DNA from: Streptomyces meridianus
GTDB taxonomy: Bacteria > Actinomycetota > Actinomycetes > Streptomycetales > Streptomycetaceae
Assembly (NCBI RefSeq): GCF_023703325.1
Contig: NZ_JAMQGM010000011.1
Coordinates: 1-64,000 of the forward strand
Direction of reading: 5' to 3'
Length of the DNA: 64,000 nucleotides
Positions 26,068-34,640 of the stretch are shown one piece after another. Numbering within the stretch: position 1 is the stretch's first letter; the number at the start of each line of letters is the position of its first letter. Both the position numbers and the translations under genes were made by a program. A model generated the notes under the pieces. It ran no database searches. It was not told where the DNA came from and was given only the letters and a program-made list of their open reading frames with translations.

Positions 26068-26475
26068 ATGCAGGCAGGGCACGGAACCGGGGGGTGCCGG
26101 TTGCGCGAGGAACTGATCATCGACGGAACGCTCCCGGGCGCCGAGGTGGCCGGAGAGGGCGCTGTGGCCGTGGAACACGGGCGGACAGCAGAGGCCGGCG
26201 GCGGCGACCCGAGGGTGGCGCGGTTGCGGCAGGCGGTGGCGCGACTGCGCCGCGAACTGGCCGGGCATCCCGCCGATCTGCCGGACCGCACCGTCGCCGA
26301 GGACGAACTCGCCGTTCTGGACGCCATGGTGAGCACCGGTTTTCCCGAGGTTCCGCGGTTGCGTCATTCGCTGCTGCTGGTGGCCGGGGCAGTGGGCTCG
26401 GTCAGTGCTCTGGGTGCTGCGCTCCGCGAGGTGCGCAAGGCCGTGGAGATCTTCACGGACCCACAGGGCCGCTGA
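26068..26475 (+). CDS. DUF5955-type conserved protein
   Basis: A 135-aa protein. The C-terminal 90 residues are helical (VARLRQAVARLRRELAGHP, ELAVLDAMVSTGFPEVPRLRHSLLLVAGAVGSV, LGAALREVRKAVEIF) and I recognise the pattern of a conserved streptomycete family (DUF5955) of unknown function. The N-terminal 40 residues are variable. ATG at 26068 has AGGGAGG upstream. Monocistronic; no role in allantoin metabolism is evident. Confidence 0.65.
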   Translation: MQAGHGTGGCRLREELIIDGTLPGAEVAGEGAVAVEHGRTAEAGGGDPRVARLRQAVARLRRELAGHPADLPDRTVAEDELAVLDAMVSTGFPEVPRLRHSLLLVAGAVGSVSALGAALREVRKAVEIFTDPQGR

Positions 26476-26672
26476 CCGGATCAGCCGCTCGCAGTCGCGC
26501 TGGCGCAGGACCGCGGCCGGTTCCCGCAGACGGGAGAACATCGGCGGAGCAGGGCCGCGCCCGCCGGCAGTATGCATTCCGCCGTGGCCGCAAACCGGCG
26601 CAGAGGTCCGACGGTCCCGGCCGACGCGCGTCCTGCCGGCGGACATCCGGTCGGCGTCCCCGTGGGCCGGCC

Positions 26673-27482
26673 TCAACCGGGCTGACCCGCCGGGCCGTCG
26701 TCGAAGGCGGCCGACAGTTCCGCCGCCACCTCCTTCAGCATGGGCACGAGCCGGTCCGTCTGGGCCTCGGTGAGGCGGCCGGCCGGTCCGGAGACCGAGA
26801 TGGCAGCGGCCGTGGGGGCGCCCGGCACACCGACGGCCAGGCAGCGGACGCCGATCTCCTGCTCGTTGTCGTCGATGGCATACCCCGTCTCGCGGACCTG
26901 CTCCAGGGCGTCCAGGAACGCGTCCGGGGACGTGATCGTCCGCTCGGTCGCCGCGGGCATGCCCGTGCGGGCCAGCAGGGCACGGACCTCGTCGGCGCGG
27001 AACTGGGCGAGCAGTGCCTTCCCCACGCCCGTGGAGTGGGGAAGGACCCGGCGGCCGACTTCGGTGAACATCCGCATGGCGTGCCGGGAGGGCACCTGGG
27101 CGACGTACACCACCTCGTCGCCGTCGAGCAGGGCCATGTTCGCCGTCTCGCCGGTCTCCTCCACCAGCCGGGCCAGATGCGGGCGGGCCCAGGTGCCGAG
27201 CAGACGCGCCGAGGTCTCGCCGAGCCGGATCAGCCGGGGTCCCAACGCGTAACGGCGGTCGGGCAGTTGGCGGACGTATCCGCAGGAGACCAGCGTGCGC
27301 ATCAGCCGGTGAATGGTGGGCAGTGGCAGCCCGCTGTCGGCCGATAGTCTGCTCAGCCCCACCTCGCCACCGGCATCGGCCATCCGCTCCAGGAGGTCGA
27401 AGGCGCGCTCGAGGGACTGCACGCCGCCCGTCCCGCTTCCTGATCTGGCCTGTGCGGAAGTGCTTTCGCGTGACGGCGGCAC
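26673..27482 (-). CDS. allR: IclR-family repressor of allantoin catabolism
   Basis: A 269-aa IclR-type regulator. The winged helix spans about residues 20-80 (LERAFDLLERMADAGGEVGLSRLSADSGLPLPTIHRLMRTL), and the C-terminal effector domain contains STGVGKALLAQ and CLAVGVPG. It is divergent from the allantoinase gene, with a perfect dyad between them, matching the S. coelicolor allR arrangement as I recall it. Likely effectors are glyoxylate-related compounds or ureides, as for AllR homologues. The start is followed by a short hydrophilic extension. Confidence 0.85.
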   Translation of the reverse strand: MPPSRESTSAQARSGSGTGGVQSLERAFDLLERMADAGGEVGLSRLSADSGLPLPTIHRLMRTLVSCGYVRQLPDRRYALGPRLIRLGETSARLLGTWARPHLARLVEETGETANMALLDGDEVVYVAQVPSRHAMRMFTEVGRRVLPHSTGVGKALLAQFRADEVRALLARTGMPAATERTITSPDAFLDALEQVRETGYAIDDNEQEIGVRCLAVGVPGAPTAAAISVSGPAGRLTEAQTDRLVPMLKEVAAELSAAFDDGPAGQPG

Positions 27483-27679
27483 GTCGCGTTCCTTTCGGGA
27501 CGGGAAGGGCCGGTGATCGCGTCGGGTGCGCGGACCGCGCCGGCCGGCACGTGGCAGCCTACCTGCCGGCCGGATGCGCGGGCCGGGGCCGCATGGGATC
27601 GCCGCCGGTCACGCGGGTCCCGCGGCCGAGGTCGGCCCGGGGGGTCTTGACGGTGCCGGGCGCGAAGTGAAGACTTTCG

Positions 27680-27696
27680 TTCAACAGAACGTTGAA
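27680..27696. promoter_or_regulatory. Perfect 17-bp dyad, probable AllR operator
   Basis: TTCAAC-AGAAC-GTTGAA lies in the 302-nt divergent allR-allantoinase interval. A near-copy sits upstream of uraD at 16379. The shape is right for an IclR-type dimer. The rest of the interval shows no further feature. Confidence 0.65.
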
Positions 27697-27784
27697 TACT
27701 GCCGGGTCGGAGGCATGCCCCGCTCCGCCCTCCGGTCGCGGTGCTCGCCGCGGGCGGGCGCCGAGCGTGAAGTGGAGGAACCGG

Positions 27785-29137
27785 GTGTCCCGAGCGGAAC
27801 TGGTCCTGAGGGCCCGGCGTGTGGTCATGCCGGACGGCACCCGCCCGGCCTCGGTCGCCGTGACCGGAGGCCGGATCGAGGGCGTTCTCCCGTACGACGC
27901 CGAGGTTCCGGCCGGGGCGCAACTGGAGGACTTCGGCGACGACGTGCTGCTGCCCGGCCTGGTCGACACCCATGTGCACGTGAACGACCCCGGCCGCAGC
28001 GCCTGGGAGGGTTTCGCGTCCGCGACCCGGGCGGCGGCGGCCGGCGGGATCACCACCCTGGTCGACATGCCGCTGAACAGCATCCCGCCGACGGTGAGTG
28101 TCGCGCACCTGGAGACGAAACGAGCCGTCGCCCGCGGCAAGGCATACATCGACGTCGGCTTCTGGGGTGGCGCGGTGCCCGGAAACCTCCGGGACCTGGC
28201 TCCGCTGCACGAGGCCGGCGTGTTCGGCTTCAAGTGCTTCCTCCTGCCGTCCGGTGTGGACGAGTTCCCGCACCTCGGCGCGGACGAACTCACCGGTGCC
28301 ATGCGCGAGATCGCCGGGTTCGACGGCCTGCTCATCGTGCACGCGGAGGATCCGCACCTCATCGGCTCCGCGCCGCACGCCCCCGGCCCGCGCTACGCCG
28401 ACTTCCTCGCCTCCCGCCCCCGGGAGGCGGAGAACGCGGCGGTCTCCCGCCTGATCGGAACGGCGAAACGGCTCGGGGCCCGGGTGCACGTCCTGCACCT
28501 TTCCTCGGCCGATGCGCTGCCGCTCATCGCCGGTGCCAAGCGGGAGGGAGTGCGGGTCAGTGTCGAGACCTGTCCGCACTTCCTCACCTTGACGGCGGAG
28601 GAAGTCCCCGACGGGGCAACGGAGTTCAAGTGCTGCCCGCCGATCCGCGAGGCCGCCAACCAGGACGCCCTCTGGCAGGGTCTCGCGGACGGTGTCATCG
28701 ACTGCGTCGTCTCCGATCACTCACCCTGCACGCCTGATCTCAAGCGCTTCGACACCGGTGACTTCGCCGAGGCCTGGGGCGGCATCTCCTCCCTGCAACT
28801 GGGGCTGCCCGCGGTCTGGACGGAGGCCCGCAGGCGTGGTCACGCCGTCGAGGACGTGGCGCGGTGGATGGCGACCGCGCCCGCGGAGCTGGCGGGGCTC
28901 GACCGCAAGGGAGCCATCGAAGCGGGCCGCGACGCCGACTTCGCCGTCCTCGCCCCGGACGAGACGTTCACGGTGGACCCCGTGCGGCTCCACCACCGCA
29001 ACCCGGTCACGGCCTATGCAGGACGCACACTCCACGGCGTCGTGCGGTCCACCTGGCTGCGCGGGCGCCGTATCGCGGACCACGGCAGCACCACCGGGCC
29101 CACCGGCCGACTTCTCGAGAGGCAGAACCGGGCATGA
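27785..29137 (+). CDS. allB: Allantoinase
   Basis: A 450-aa cyclic amidohydrolase that opens allantoin to allantoate. Metal ligands and the carboxylated lysine are visible: [10 protein letters not shown] (about residue 60), [10 protein letters not shown] (Lys near 150), LHLSSADA and SDHSPC (Asp near 318). GTG at 27785 has GGAGGAA 5 nt upstream; upstream in-frame starts would run into the operator. The stop overlaps the allantoicase ATG by 4 nt. Confidence 0.93.
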   Translation: MSRAELVLRARRVVMPDGTRPASVAVTGGRIEGVLPYDAEVPAGAQLEDFGDDVLLPGLVDTHVHVNDPGRSAWEGFASATRAAAAGGITTLVDMPLNSIPPTVSVAHLETKRAVARGKAYIDVGFWGGAVPGNLRDLAPLHEAGVFGFKCFLLPSGVDEFPHLGADELTGAMREIAGFDGLLIVHAEDPHLIGSAPHAPGPRYADFLASRPREAENAAVSRLIGTAKRLGARVHVLHLSSADALPLIAGAKREGVRVSVETCPHFLTLTAEEVPDGATEFKCCPPIREAANQDALWQGLADGVIDCVVSDHSPCTPDLKRFDTGDFAEAWGGISSLQLGLPAVWTEARRRGHAVEDVARWMATAPAELAGLDRKGAIEAGRDADFAVLAPDETFTVDPVRLHHRNPVTAYAGRTLHGVVRSTWLRGRRIADHGSTTGPTGRLLERQNRA

Positions 29138-30279
29138 CAGCGGAGATCGTACGTTTCACCGGCGACGCGAACCCCTACTCCGGCGGGGACCCCTACGCCG
29201 ACTACCGGGCCGCCGAGTTCCCCTTCACCACGCTCGTCGACCTGGCCGACCGGCGGCTGGGGGCCGGAGTCGTCGCCGCGAACGACGAGTTCTTCGCCGA
29301 GCGGGAGAACCTCCTCGTTCCCGGGCCGGCCCGGTTCGACCCGGCGCATTTCGGCCACAAGGGCAAGGTGATGGACGGCTGGGAGACCCGCCGGCGGCGT
29401 GGTGCGGGCACGGAGACCCCCCACCCGGACGCCGACGACCACGACTGGGCGCTCATCAGGCTCGGCGTGCCCGGGGTGGTCCGGGGCATCGTCGTCGACA
29501 CGGCGCACTTCCGCGGCAACTACCCGCAGGCGGTCAGTGTCGAGGCGGCCTGTGTGGACGGTGTCGTCACGCCCGGTGAACTTCTCGCGCCCGGTGTCGA
29601 GTGGACGGAGATCGTTCCCCGGACGCCCGTCGGCGGCCACGCGGCCAACGGCTTTGCCGTGGACTGCGAGCGCCGCTTCACGCATCTGCGCCTCAAGCAG
29701 CATCCCGACGGGGGGATCGCACGGCTGCGGGTGCACGGTGAGGTCGCTCCCGATCCGGTGTGGCTCACCGCGCTCGGCACGTTCGACGTCGTCGCGCTGG
29801 AGAACGGCGGACGGGTCGAGGACGCGTCCGACCGCTTCTACTCGCCGCCCGCCAACACCATCGCGCCGGGCCGTTCGCACCGCATGGACGACGGCTGGGA
29901 GACCCGGCGCCGCCGCGACCGGGGCAACGACTGGGTCCGCTACGCGCTCGCGGGCCGGGCCGCGATCAGGGCCGTCGAGATCGACACCGCCTACCTCAAG
30001 GGCAATGCGGCCGGATGGGCGGCCGTCCACGCACTCGATGCGCAGAGCGGTGCGGATCCGGCCGACCACACCTCGGCGGCCTGGACCGAACTCCTGCCGC
30101 GCACTCGGCTCCAGCCGGACACCCTCCACCGCTTCCTGCTGGACGAGCCGCCGCCGGCCACCCATGTGCGGATCGACATCTTCCCCGACGGCGGGATCGC
30201 CCGGCTGCGGCTGCACGGAAGCCTCACCCCGGAAGCCCTCGCCGAGCTGACGGAACGTCATCGCATGCTCGGCGGATGA
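29134..30279 (+). CDS. alc: Allantoicase
   Basis: A 381-aa allantoicase that splits allantoate to ureidoglycolate and urea. Two tandem jelly-roll repeats are visible, each with a [10 protein letters not shown] or [11 protein letters not shown] block (about residues 80 and 252) and a PDGGIARLR block (about 190 and 350). It is translationally coupled to allantoinase. Ureidoglycolate lyase is not in the window, so glyoxylate release needs a gene elsewhere or spontaneous breakdown. Confidence 0.93.
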   Translation: MTAEIVRFTGDANPYSGGDPYADYRAAEFPFTTLVDLADRRLGAGVVAANDEFFAERENLLVPGPARFDPAHFGHKGKVMDGWETRRRRGAGTETPHPDADDHDWALIRLGVPGVVRGIVVDTAHFRGNYPQAVSVEAACVDGVVTPGELLAPGVEWTEIVPRTPVGGHAANGFAVDCERRFTHLRLKQHPDGGIARLRVHGEVAPDPVWLTALGTFDVVALENGGRVEDASDRFYSPPANTIAPGRSHRMDDGWETRRRRDRGNDWVRYALAGRAAIRAVEIDTAYLKGNAAGWAAVHALDAQSGADPADHTSAAWTELLPRTRLQPDTLHRFLLDEPPPATHVRIDIFPDGGIARLRLHGSLTPEALAELTERHRMLGG

Positions 30280-30291
30280 CGTCGTGCTGCC

Positions 30292-30333
30292 TGCCGGCGC
30301 ACCCGGACCGGTTCCGGCCCGGATGCGCCGGCA
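30292..30333 (+). terminator. Hairpin after the allantoin operon
   Basis: TGCCGGCGCA and TGCGCCGGCA form a perfect 10-bp outer stem, with further pairing (CCGG/CCGG) inside the 22-nt centre, 13 nt after the allantoicase stop. Confidence 0.55.
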
Positions 30334-30491
30334 TGGCCGGAACCGGCTCCGGCGCGCGTCGCCGACCGCGGGGAATCGGCCACTCCGGGTGTGAACGCCG
30401 TCGGCCGCAACGGCCGAGGAACGTGAACGTCTCGCGGAATTCGGGTGGTTGACGTTGACATGTCGCACTCTACGCGCGTCATTCTCGTCCC

Positions 30492-30923
30492 ATGCGATTC
30501 CCCCCACACATCATCAGGATCGGCGCCCTGGGCGCCCTGGCCTCCGCCCTCCTCTTCGGCGGACCGGCCGTCGCCACCCCGGCGGCGACGGCCGCCCCCG
30601 CCCCCGCACACTCCGTCACGGCCCCGGCGGCCGCGGCGGTCGGCGACATCTGCTACACGAACCTGCCGCCCGAGGCCCACGACACCCTGGACCTCATCGA
30701 GTCGGGCGGCCCCTACCCGTATCCGCAGGACGGCACCGTCTTCCAGAACCGTGAGGGCCTCCTGCCGCCCCAGAGCTCCGGCTACTACCACGAGTACACG
30801 GTGATCACCCCCGGCTCTCCCGACCGCGGAGCGCGCCGCATCGTCACCGGCGAGGACGTCGAGGAGGACTACTACACCGCCGACCACTACGCGTCGTTCG
30901 ACCTCGTCGACCACGGCTGCTGA
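30492..30923 (+). CDS. Secreted guanyl-specific ribonuclease (RNase Sa type)
   Basis: A 143-aa precursor. A signal peptide (residues 1 to about 29, ending AVATPAAT) and a short Ala/Pro linker are followed by a domain closely resembling RNase Sa. YHEYTVITPG carries the catalytic Glu, GARRIVTG the Arg and DHYASFDLVDHGC the His. Two cysteines (ICYTN and the last residue) would form the conserved disulfide. It cleaves RNA 3' of guanosine outside the cell. No barstar-like inhibitor gene adjoins. It may help scavenge nucleic-acid nitrogen, which suits the setting. Confidence 0.92.
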   Translation: MRFPPHIIRIGALGALASALLFGGPAVATPAATAAPAPAHSVTAPAAAAVGDICYTNLPPEAHDTLDLIESGGPYPYPQDGTVFQNREGLLPPQSSGYYHEYTVITPGSPDRGARRIVTGEDVEEDYYTADHYASFDLVDHGC

Positions 30924-31186
30924 CCGCCGGACGGCAGCGCCGTCCGCAGTGGCGACCGCACCCCGCACGGGCGGCCGCCACTGCGGCATGTCCGCAAAAC
31001 GCCCCCACCGGAAGTCGATGTCGGTGCTGCCCGGTACGGTTCAGGTCAGAAGCGACGTACGGCGGGCAAGGGGACCCAAGGGTGGCAAAGGTGCGTGCCT
31101 GCGCAGAGCCTCCCACCGGTCGGCCACGCGTCGCTCCCGAACCCGCCCACCGGGGCGGGTGAACCGACGAAGGGCGACGAACTGCC

Positions 31187-31834
31187 GTGTACCGATGGGA
31201 GATCACCACAGCCGTGCTGGCGCAGCGGGTATTCGCCGTGGTTCGTGCCGACAGCTACGACCAGGCGGCTGCGACGGCGGACACCCTCATCTCCGGGGGG
31301 ATCTGCAGTCTCGAGATATCGCTGACGACGCCGTTCGCCCTGGAGGTCGTCACGACCCTGACCCGCGAGGTCGGCGAGGAAGCGCTGATCGGAGCGGGCA
31401 CCGTCCTCGACGCGACCTCGGCCCGGATGGCCGTCGACGCGGGAGCGCGCTTCCTCGTCTCCCCGGGGCTGGACGAAGACGTGATCCGCACCGGCCATCG
31501 CTACGGGGTTCCGGTCTTCCCCGGCGTGGCCACGCCCACCGAGATGATGCGGGCCCTGGAACTCGGGGCCGACGCACTCAACCTCTTCCCGGCCTCGGCC
31601 CACCGGCCGGCCTGGATCAAGGCGGTGCGCGCCACGCTGCCGCACGCGCCCCTGCTGCCGAGCGGAGGAGTCACGGTCGAGGACGCCCCCGACTGGATCG
31701 CCGCGGGCGCGGCGGCCTGCGGAATCGGATCGGACCTCTCCGAGGGCGACCGTGACGCCGTTGCCAAGCGCACCGCCGACCTGTTCTCCCGTCTGGCCGA
31801 AGCGGCCCCGCCGCCTCGGACGTCCGGCCCGTGA
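31187..31834 (+). CDS. KDPG/KHG-aldolase-family protein lacking Schiff-base lysine
   Basis: A 215-aa TIM barrel of the 2-keto-3-deoxy-6-phosphogluconate aldolase family. ICSLEISLTTP retains the catalytic Glu (E43), and GAGTVLDA, LVSPGLDEDV and PSGGVTVEDAPDW match the family. The lysine expected in the KxFPA motif is Asn132 (LNLFPAS), and the Arg of the TLRT motif is Thr47. Class I aldolase chemistry therefore looks impaired. GTG at 31187 has GAAGGG upstream. It lies downstream of the ribonuclease gene and is probably transcribed alone. Confidence 0.8.
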   Translation: MYRWEITTAVLAQRVFAVVRADSYDQAAATADTLISGGICSLEISLTTPFALEVVTTLTREVGEEALIGAGTVLDATSARMAVDAGARFLVSPGLDEDVIRTGHRYGVPVFPGVATPTEMMRALELGADALNLFPASAHRPAWIKAVRATLPHAPLLPSGGVTVEDAPDWIAAGAAACGIGSDLSEGDRDAVAKRTADLFSRLAEAAPPPRTSGP

Positions 31835-31979
31835 CTCCGGCCGGCCGTGAGGAAGCCGTGCCCTCCGGCCGGCGGCGATTCGCACCGCCCGGTGCGTGGC
31901 GCGCGGTGTTCCCCGAGGACCCGCCCTGCCGCGGTCCGGTGGAGCGTCTCCACGCTCTCCGGTCCCGGCGCCGGGGACC

Positions 31980-33509
31980 TTACGAGCATTCCGCCGCCGC
32001 GCCGCCCCGCAGGTGCCCGAGGACCGAACGCACCGCGCGTTCCACGGCGTTGCGCGCCCCCTCGGTGTGGTCGAGCGTCTCGAACCCGTGGTGCCCGCCC
32101 GGTACGTCGATCACCTCCACATCGGCCCCGCTCTCCTTCGCTGCGGTCAGGAACTCCTCAACCGTCACCGCGAACTCCGGCCGCTCCAGCTCCACCCGGG
32201 TCAGCACCACCGGCAGACGTCCAGCGGTACGCACCGCGTCCACCGGCCGGAACCGGGAGTCGCCGAGCCCCCAGTTGGGCAGCGGCGCGAGCACGGGATA
32301 ACTCGCCGCCACACACCGCAGCCATGGCGGGGGCGCGGCGAGCACATCCGCAGCCAGGAGCCCACCACCGGAGAAGTACCAGAGGGCGATCCGTTCCCCG
32401 TCGACCCGCGGGTCGGCCCGGACGAGTGCGACCGCCTCGGCCACGTCGTCCGCAGCGCGCCCGTGGTCGGCAAGACCGTGCAGTCGGTGATCCACGGTCA
32501 CGCCGACAACTCCCAGACTCGCTGCGTACCGGCCGTAACCGGTGAAGGCCGGCCAGTCCCGCGGTGTCGGGTGCGTGCCGGCGGGGAGCGGCCCGCCGTG
32601 GACGAACACCACGGCCGGACAGGGACGGTCGCTGTCCGGCAGATGAAAATCGATCCGGCCCGTCCGCTCGCGCCGTCGCTGCGGTACGTCCAGCAGGAAC
32701 GGCCGGAGGTGGCCGGGGATTTCGCCGGCCACCCCGTCGAGTCGGCGTCCCTCGCCGTCCGCGGCTCGGAGCAGCAGCTCGGCCAGCTCGTCGGGGCAGG
32801 AAAGCATCGGCCAGTGGCCGGTGCCGATTTCGAGGAGCCGCACGCCCCGGTCGGCGAGTTCCCGCAGGGCCGGGTCCCCGAACCGCAGCCGGGCTTCGAC
32901 CATCGCGATGCTCGATCCGTTGGCGGTGCAGAGGATGCCGGTCGCCGGCAGGCCGGACACCGCCTCCGACAGCCGGAGCGGCCGGGTGAGGGTGCCCACC
33001 GGCTGAGGAGCAGCCAGGCGACTCAGCCGGGCCAGCGCATCGGCGGGGACACCCGCGGTGCTGCCCCACCGCTCCCAGTCGCCACCGGCCGGCGGCATGA
33101 CCCGCCAGTCCTCCTCGACCGGCCCGTCCCGGCTCAACAGGCGTTCACACAGGGCCTGATCGGGCAGCAGGGCCAGGGCGGTGTCGCCGTCCCGGGGACT
33201 GCCGACGTCCAGGTGAACGATCCGTGCGATCCGCTCCGGGCGCCGGCCGGCGGCGCCGAGCACCGGGTGGATCCCGTAGCCATGACCGACGACCACCACC
33301 TCGGGCGTGTCCACGTGGTCGATCAGCTGCACCAGATCCTGGACGTGGGTCTCCACATCGGTGGCGGGGCCCGCCAGATGGCGCCGGTCGCCCATGCCCG
33401 TGAGCGTCGCCGGGTGCACCTCGGCCCCCGACGCGCGCAGCCTGGCTGCCGCCTCCCGCCAGATCCAGCCGCCGGTGCAGGTCTCCGACACCAGAACGAA
33501 TGCCGTCAT
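31980..33509 (-). CDS. Tandem alpha/beta-hydrolase protein
   Basis: A 509-aa protein with two alpha/beta-hydrolase domains. In the first (about 1-245) the nucleophile elbow reads GHGYG at 75-79, with Gly where Ser is expected, so it is probably inactive. In the second (about 290-505) HGGPLP forms the oxyanion loop, WYFSGGG (about residue 393) supplies a Ser and GGHHGFET a His, as in dienelactone-hydrolase-like or esterase folds. ATG at 33509 has GGAGG 6 nt upstream; GTG at 33512 is also possible. It is driven by the MerR-type promoter at 33571-33601. Confidence 0.8.
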   Translation of the reverse strand: MTAFVLVSETCTGGWIWREAAARLRASGAEVHPATLTGMGDRRHLAGPATDVETHVQDLVQLIDHVDTPEVVVVGHGYGIHPVLGAAGRRPERIARIVHLDVGSPRDGDTALALLPDQALCERLLSRDGPVEEDWRVMPPAGGDWERWGSTAGVPADALARLSRLAAPQPVGTLTRPLRLSEAVSGLPATGILCTANGSSIAMVEARLRFGDPALRELADRGVRLLEIGTGHWPMLSCPDELAELLLRAADGEGRRLDGVAGEIPGHLRPFLLDVPQRRRERTGRIDFHLPDSDRPCPAVVFVHGGPLPAGTHPTPRDWPAFTGYGRYAASLGVVGVTVDHRLHGLADHGRAADDVAEAVALVRADPRVDGERIALWYFSGGGLLAADVLAAPPPWLRCVAASYPVLAPLPNWGLGDSRFRPVDAVRTAGRLPVVLTRVELERPEFAVTVEEFLTAAKESGADVEVIDVPGGHHGFETLDHTEGARNAVERAVRSVLGHLRGGAAAECS

Positions 33510-33570
33510 CACACGCCTCCTCGCCTGCCGTCCTCCGCGTTCCGGCCCGGTGCGGGCCGCGCTCGCCGTA

Positions 33571-33601
33571 CCGTAGGAACTCCCCCTGAGGGAGGTTCAA
33601 G
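33571..33601 (-). promoter_or_regulatory. MerR-type promoter with 19-bp spacer and operator dyad
   Basis: On the minus strand TTGAAC (-35) and TACGGT (-10) are 19 bp apart, the over-long spacing typical of MerR-activated promoters. The spacer contains CTCCCTCAGGGGGAG, an inverted repeat CTCCC/GGGAG. It points at the hydrolase gene and lies 4 nt upstream of the divergent MerR gene start, so the regulator can both activate the hydrolase and control itself. Confidence 0.8.
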
Positions 33602-33604
33602 CCT

Positions 33605-34588
33605 GTGGTTCAGGACGGCACATGGAGCATCGGTGAGCTCGCCGAGCAGGCGGGTGTCACGGTCAAGAGCGTCCGCTTCTACTCGGACCGCGGCCTGTTG
33701 CCCGAGGCGGCCCGCAGCTCAGGTGGCCACCGTCGGTACGGCCCGGAGGCGCTGGACCGGCTCCGTCTGATCCGCTCCTTGCGGACGCTGGACCTGCGGG
33801 TCCCGGACGTGGGCCGGATCCTGGAGCAGGAGGACGCCTTCGAGGAGGTCGTCGCCGCGCATCTGCGGGAGCTCGGCTCCCGACGCGCCGCCCTGCTGTG
33901 GCGGGAGGCCGCCCTCCAGTTGCTCCGGGACTCCACGCCCCGGGAACGCGCCGAGAGGCTGTCGCTGATCGGCGCCCTGTCCGTCCCGCCCAGCACGGAC
34001 GCCCCGGCCCGCTTCTGGCGGAGATGGCTCCCCCCGCGGCTCCCGGCCCGGGTGGTCTCCGCGGTCGTCGAACAGGCCGTTCCGCAGCCGCCCGCGGATC
34101 CGACACCGGCCCAGGTCCTGGCGTTCGCACGACTCCACGCCTTCGTCTCCCGGGACTGCCGGGGCACCGACCGCGGCCAGCCCGAGGCGCACCGGGCCGA
34201 CAAGGGCTACCGTCCTGCCGTGCTCTACGAGGGTCTCGGCGAGGCCTTCGCGCTGGCGGCGCAGGACCTGCGGGCCCGGCGGCCACCTCACGAGGGTGAG
34301 GCACTCGACTGCTTCGTCTCCGCCTACGCCGTCTCGCACGCCGCACGCGACACACCGGCCTTCCGCCGCCGGCTCAGCGGCCAGCTCGCCGCAGATCCCC
34401 GTATCGACCTCTATTGGGAGCTCGTCGCAGAACTGTCCGGCCCCTCGGAACCGACTGCCGGGGCCGCGCACGACTGGCTCCACGCAGCCCTGGACACTCA
34501 GGTGAACCGCATCGGGCAGGGGCAGCGGGACCGCGGTGGCAGCAGCACAGGCCGTGCCCGAGGCCATGGCCGAGAACGTTCTTCCTGA
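33605..34588 (+). CDS. MerR-family transcriptional regulator
   Basis: A 327-aa protein with an N-terminal MerR winged helix (WSIGELAEQAGVTVKSVRFY, then GHRRYGPEALDRLRLI) and a dimerisation helix to about residue 115. The long C-terminal part (about 130-300) is helical, of a kind seen in streptomycete MerR proteins, and unlike TipA or metal-sensing types; no Cys metal site is seen. The GTG at 33605 is only 4 nt after the -35 of the divergent promoter, so its own transcript may have a very short leader. Confidence 0.88.
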   Translation: MVQDGTWSIGELAEQAGVTVKSVRFYSDRGLLPEAARSSGGHRRYGPEALDRLRLIRSLRTLDLRVPDVGRILEQEDAFEEVVAAHLRELGSRRAALLWREAALQLLRDSTPRERAERLSLIGALSVPPSTDAPARFWRRWLPPRLPARVVSAVVEQAVPQPPADPTPAQVLAFARLHAFVSRDCRGTDRGQPEAHRADKGYRPAVLYEGLGEAFALAAQDLRARRPPHEGEALDCFVSAYAVSHAARDTPAFRRRLSGQLAADPRIDLYWELVAELSGPSEPTAGAAHDWLHAALDTQVNRIGQGQRDRGGSSTGRARGHGRERSS

Positions 34589-34640
34589 GCTGATGCCACG
34601 TCACTAACCTGCTGCACGCTCATTTCGGAAGGGGCTGCCT

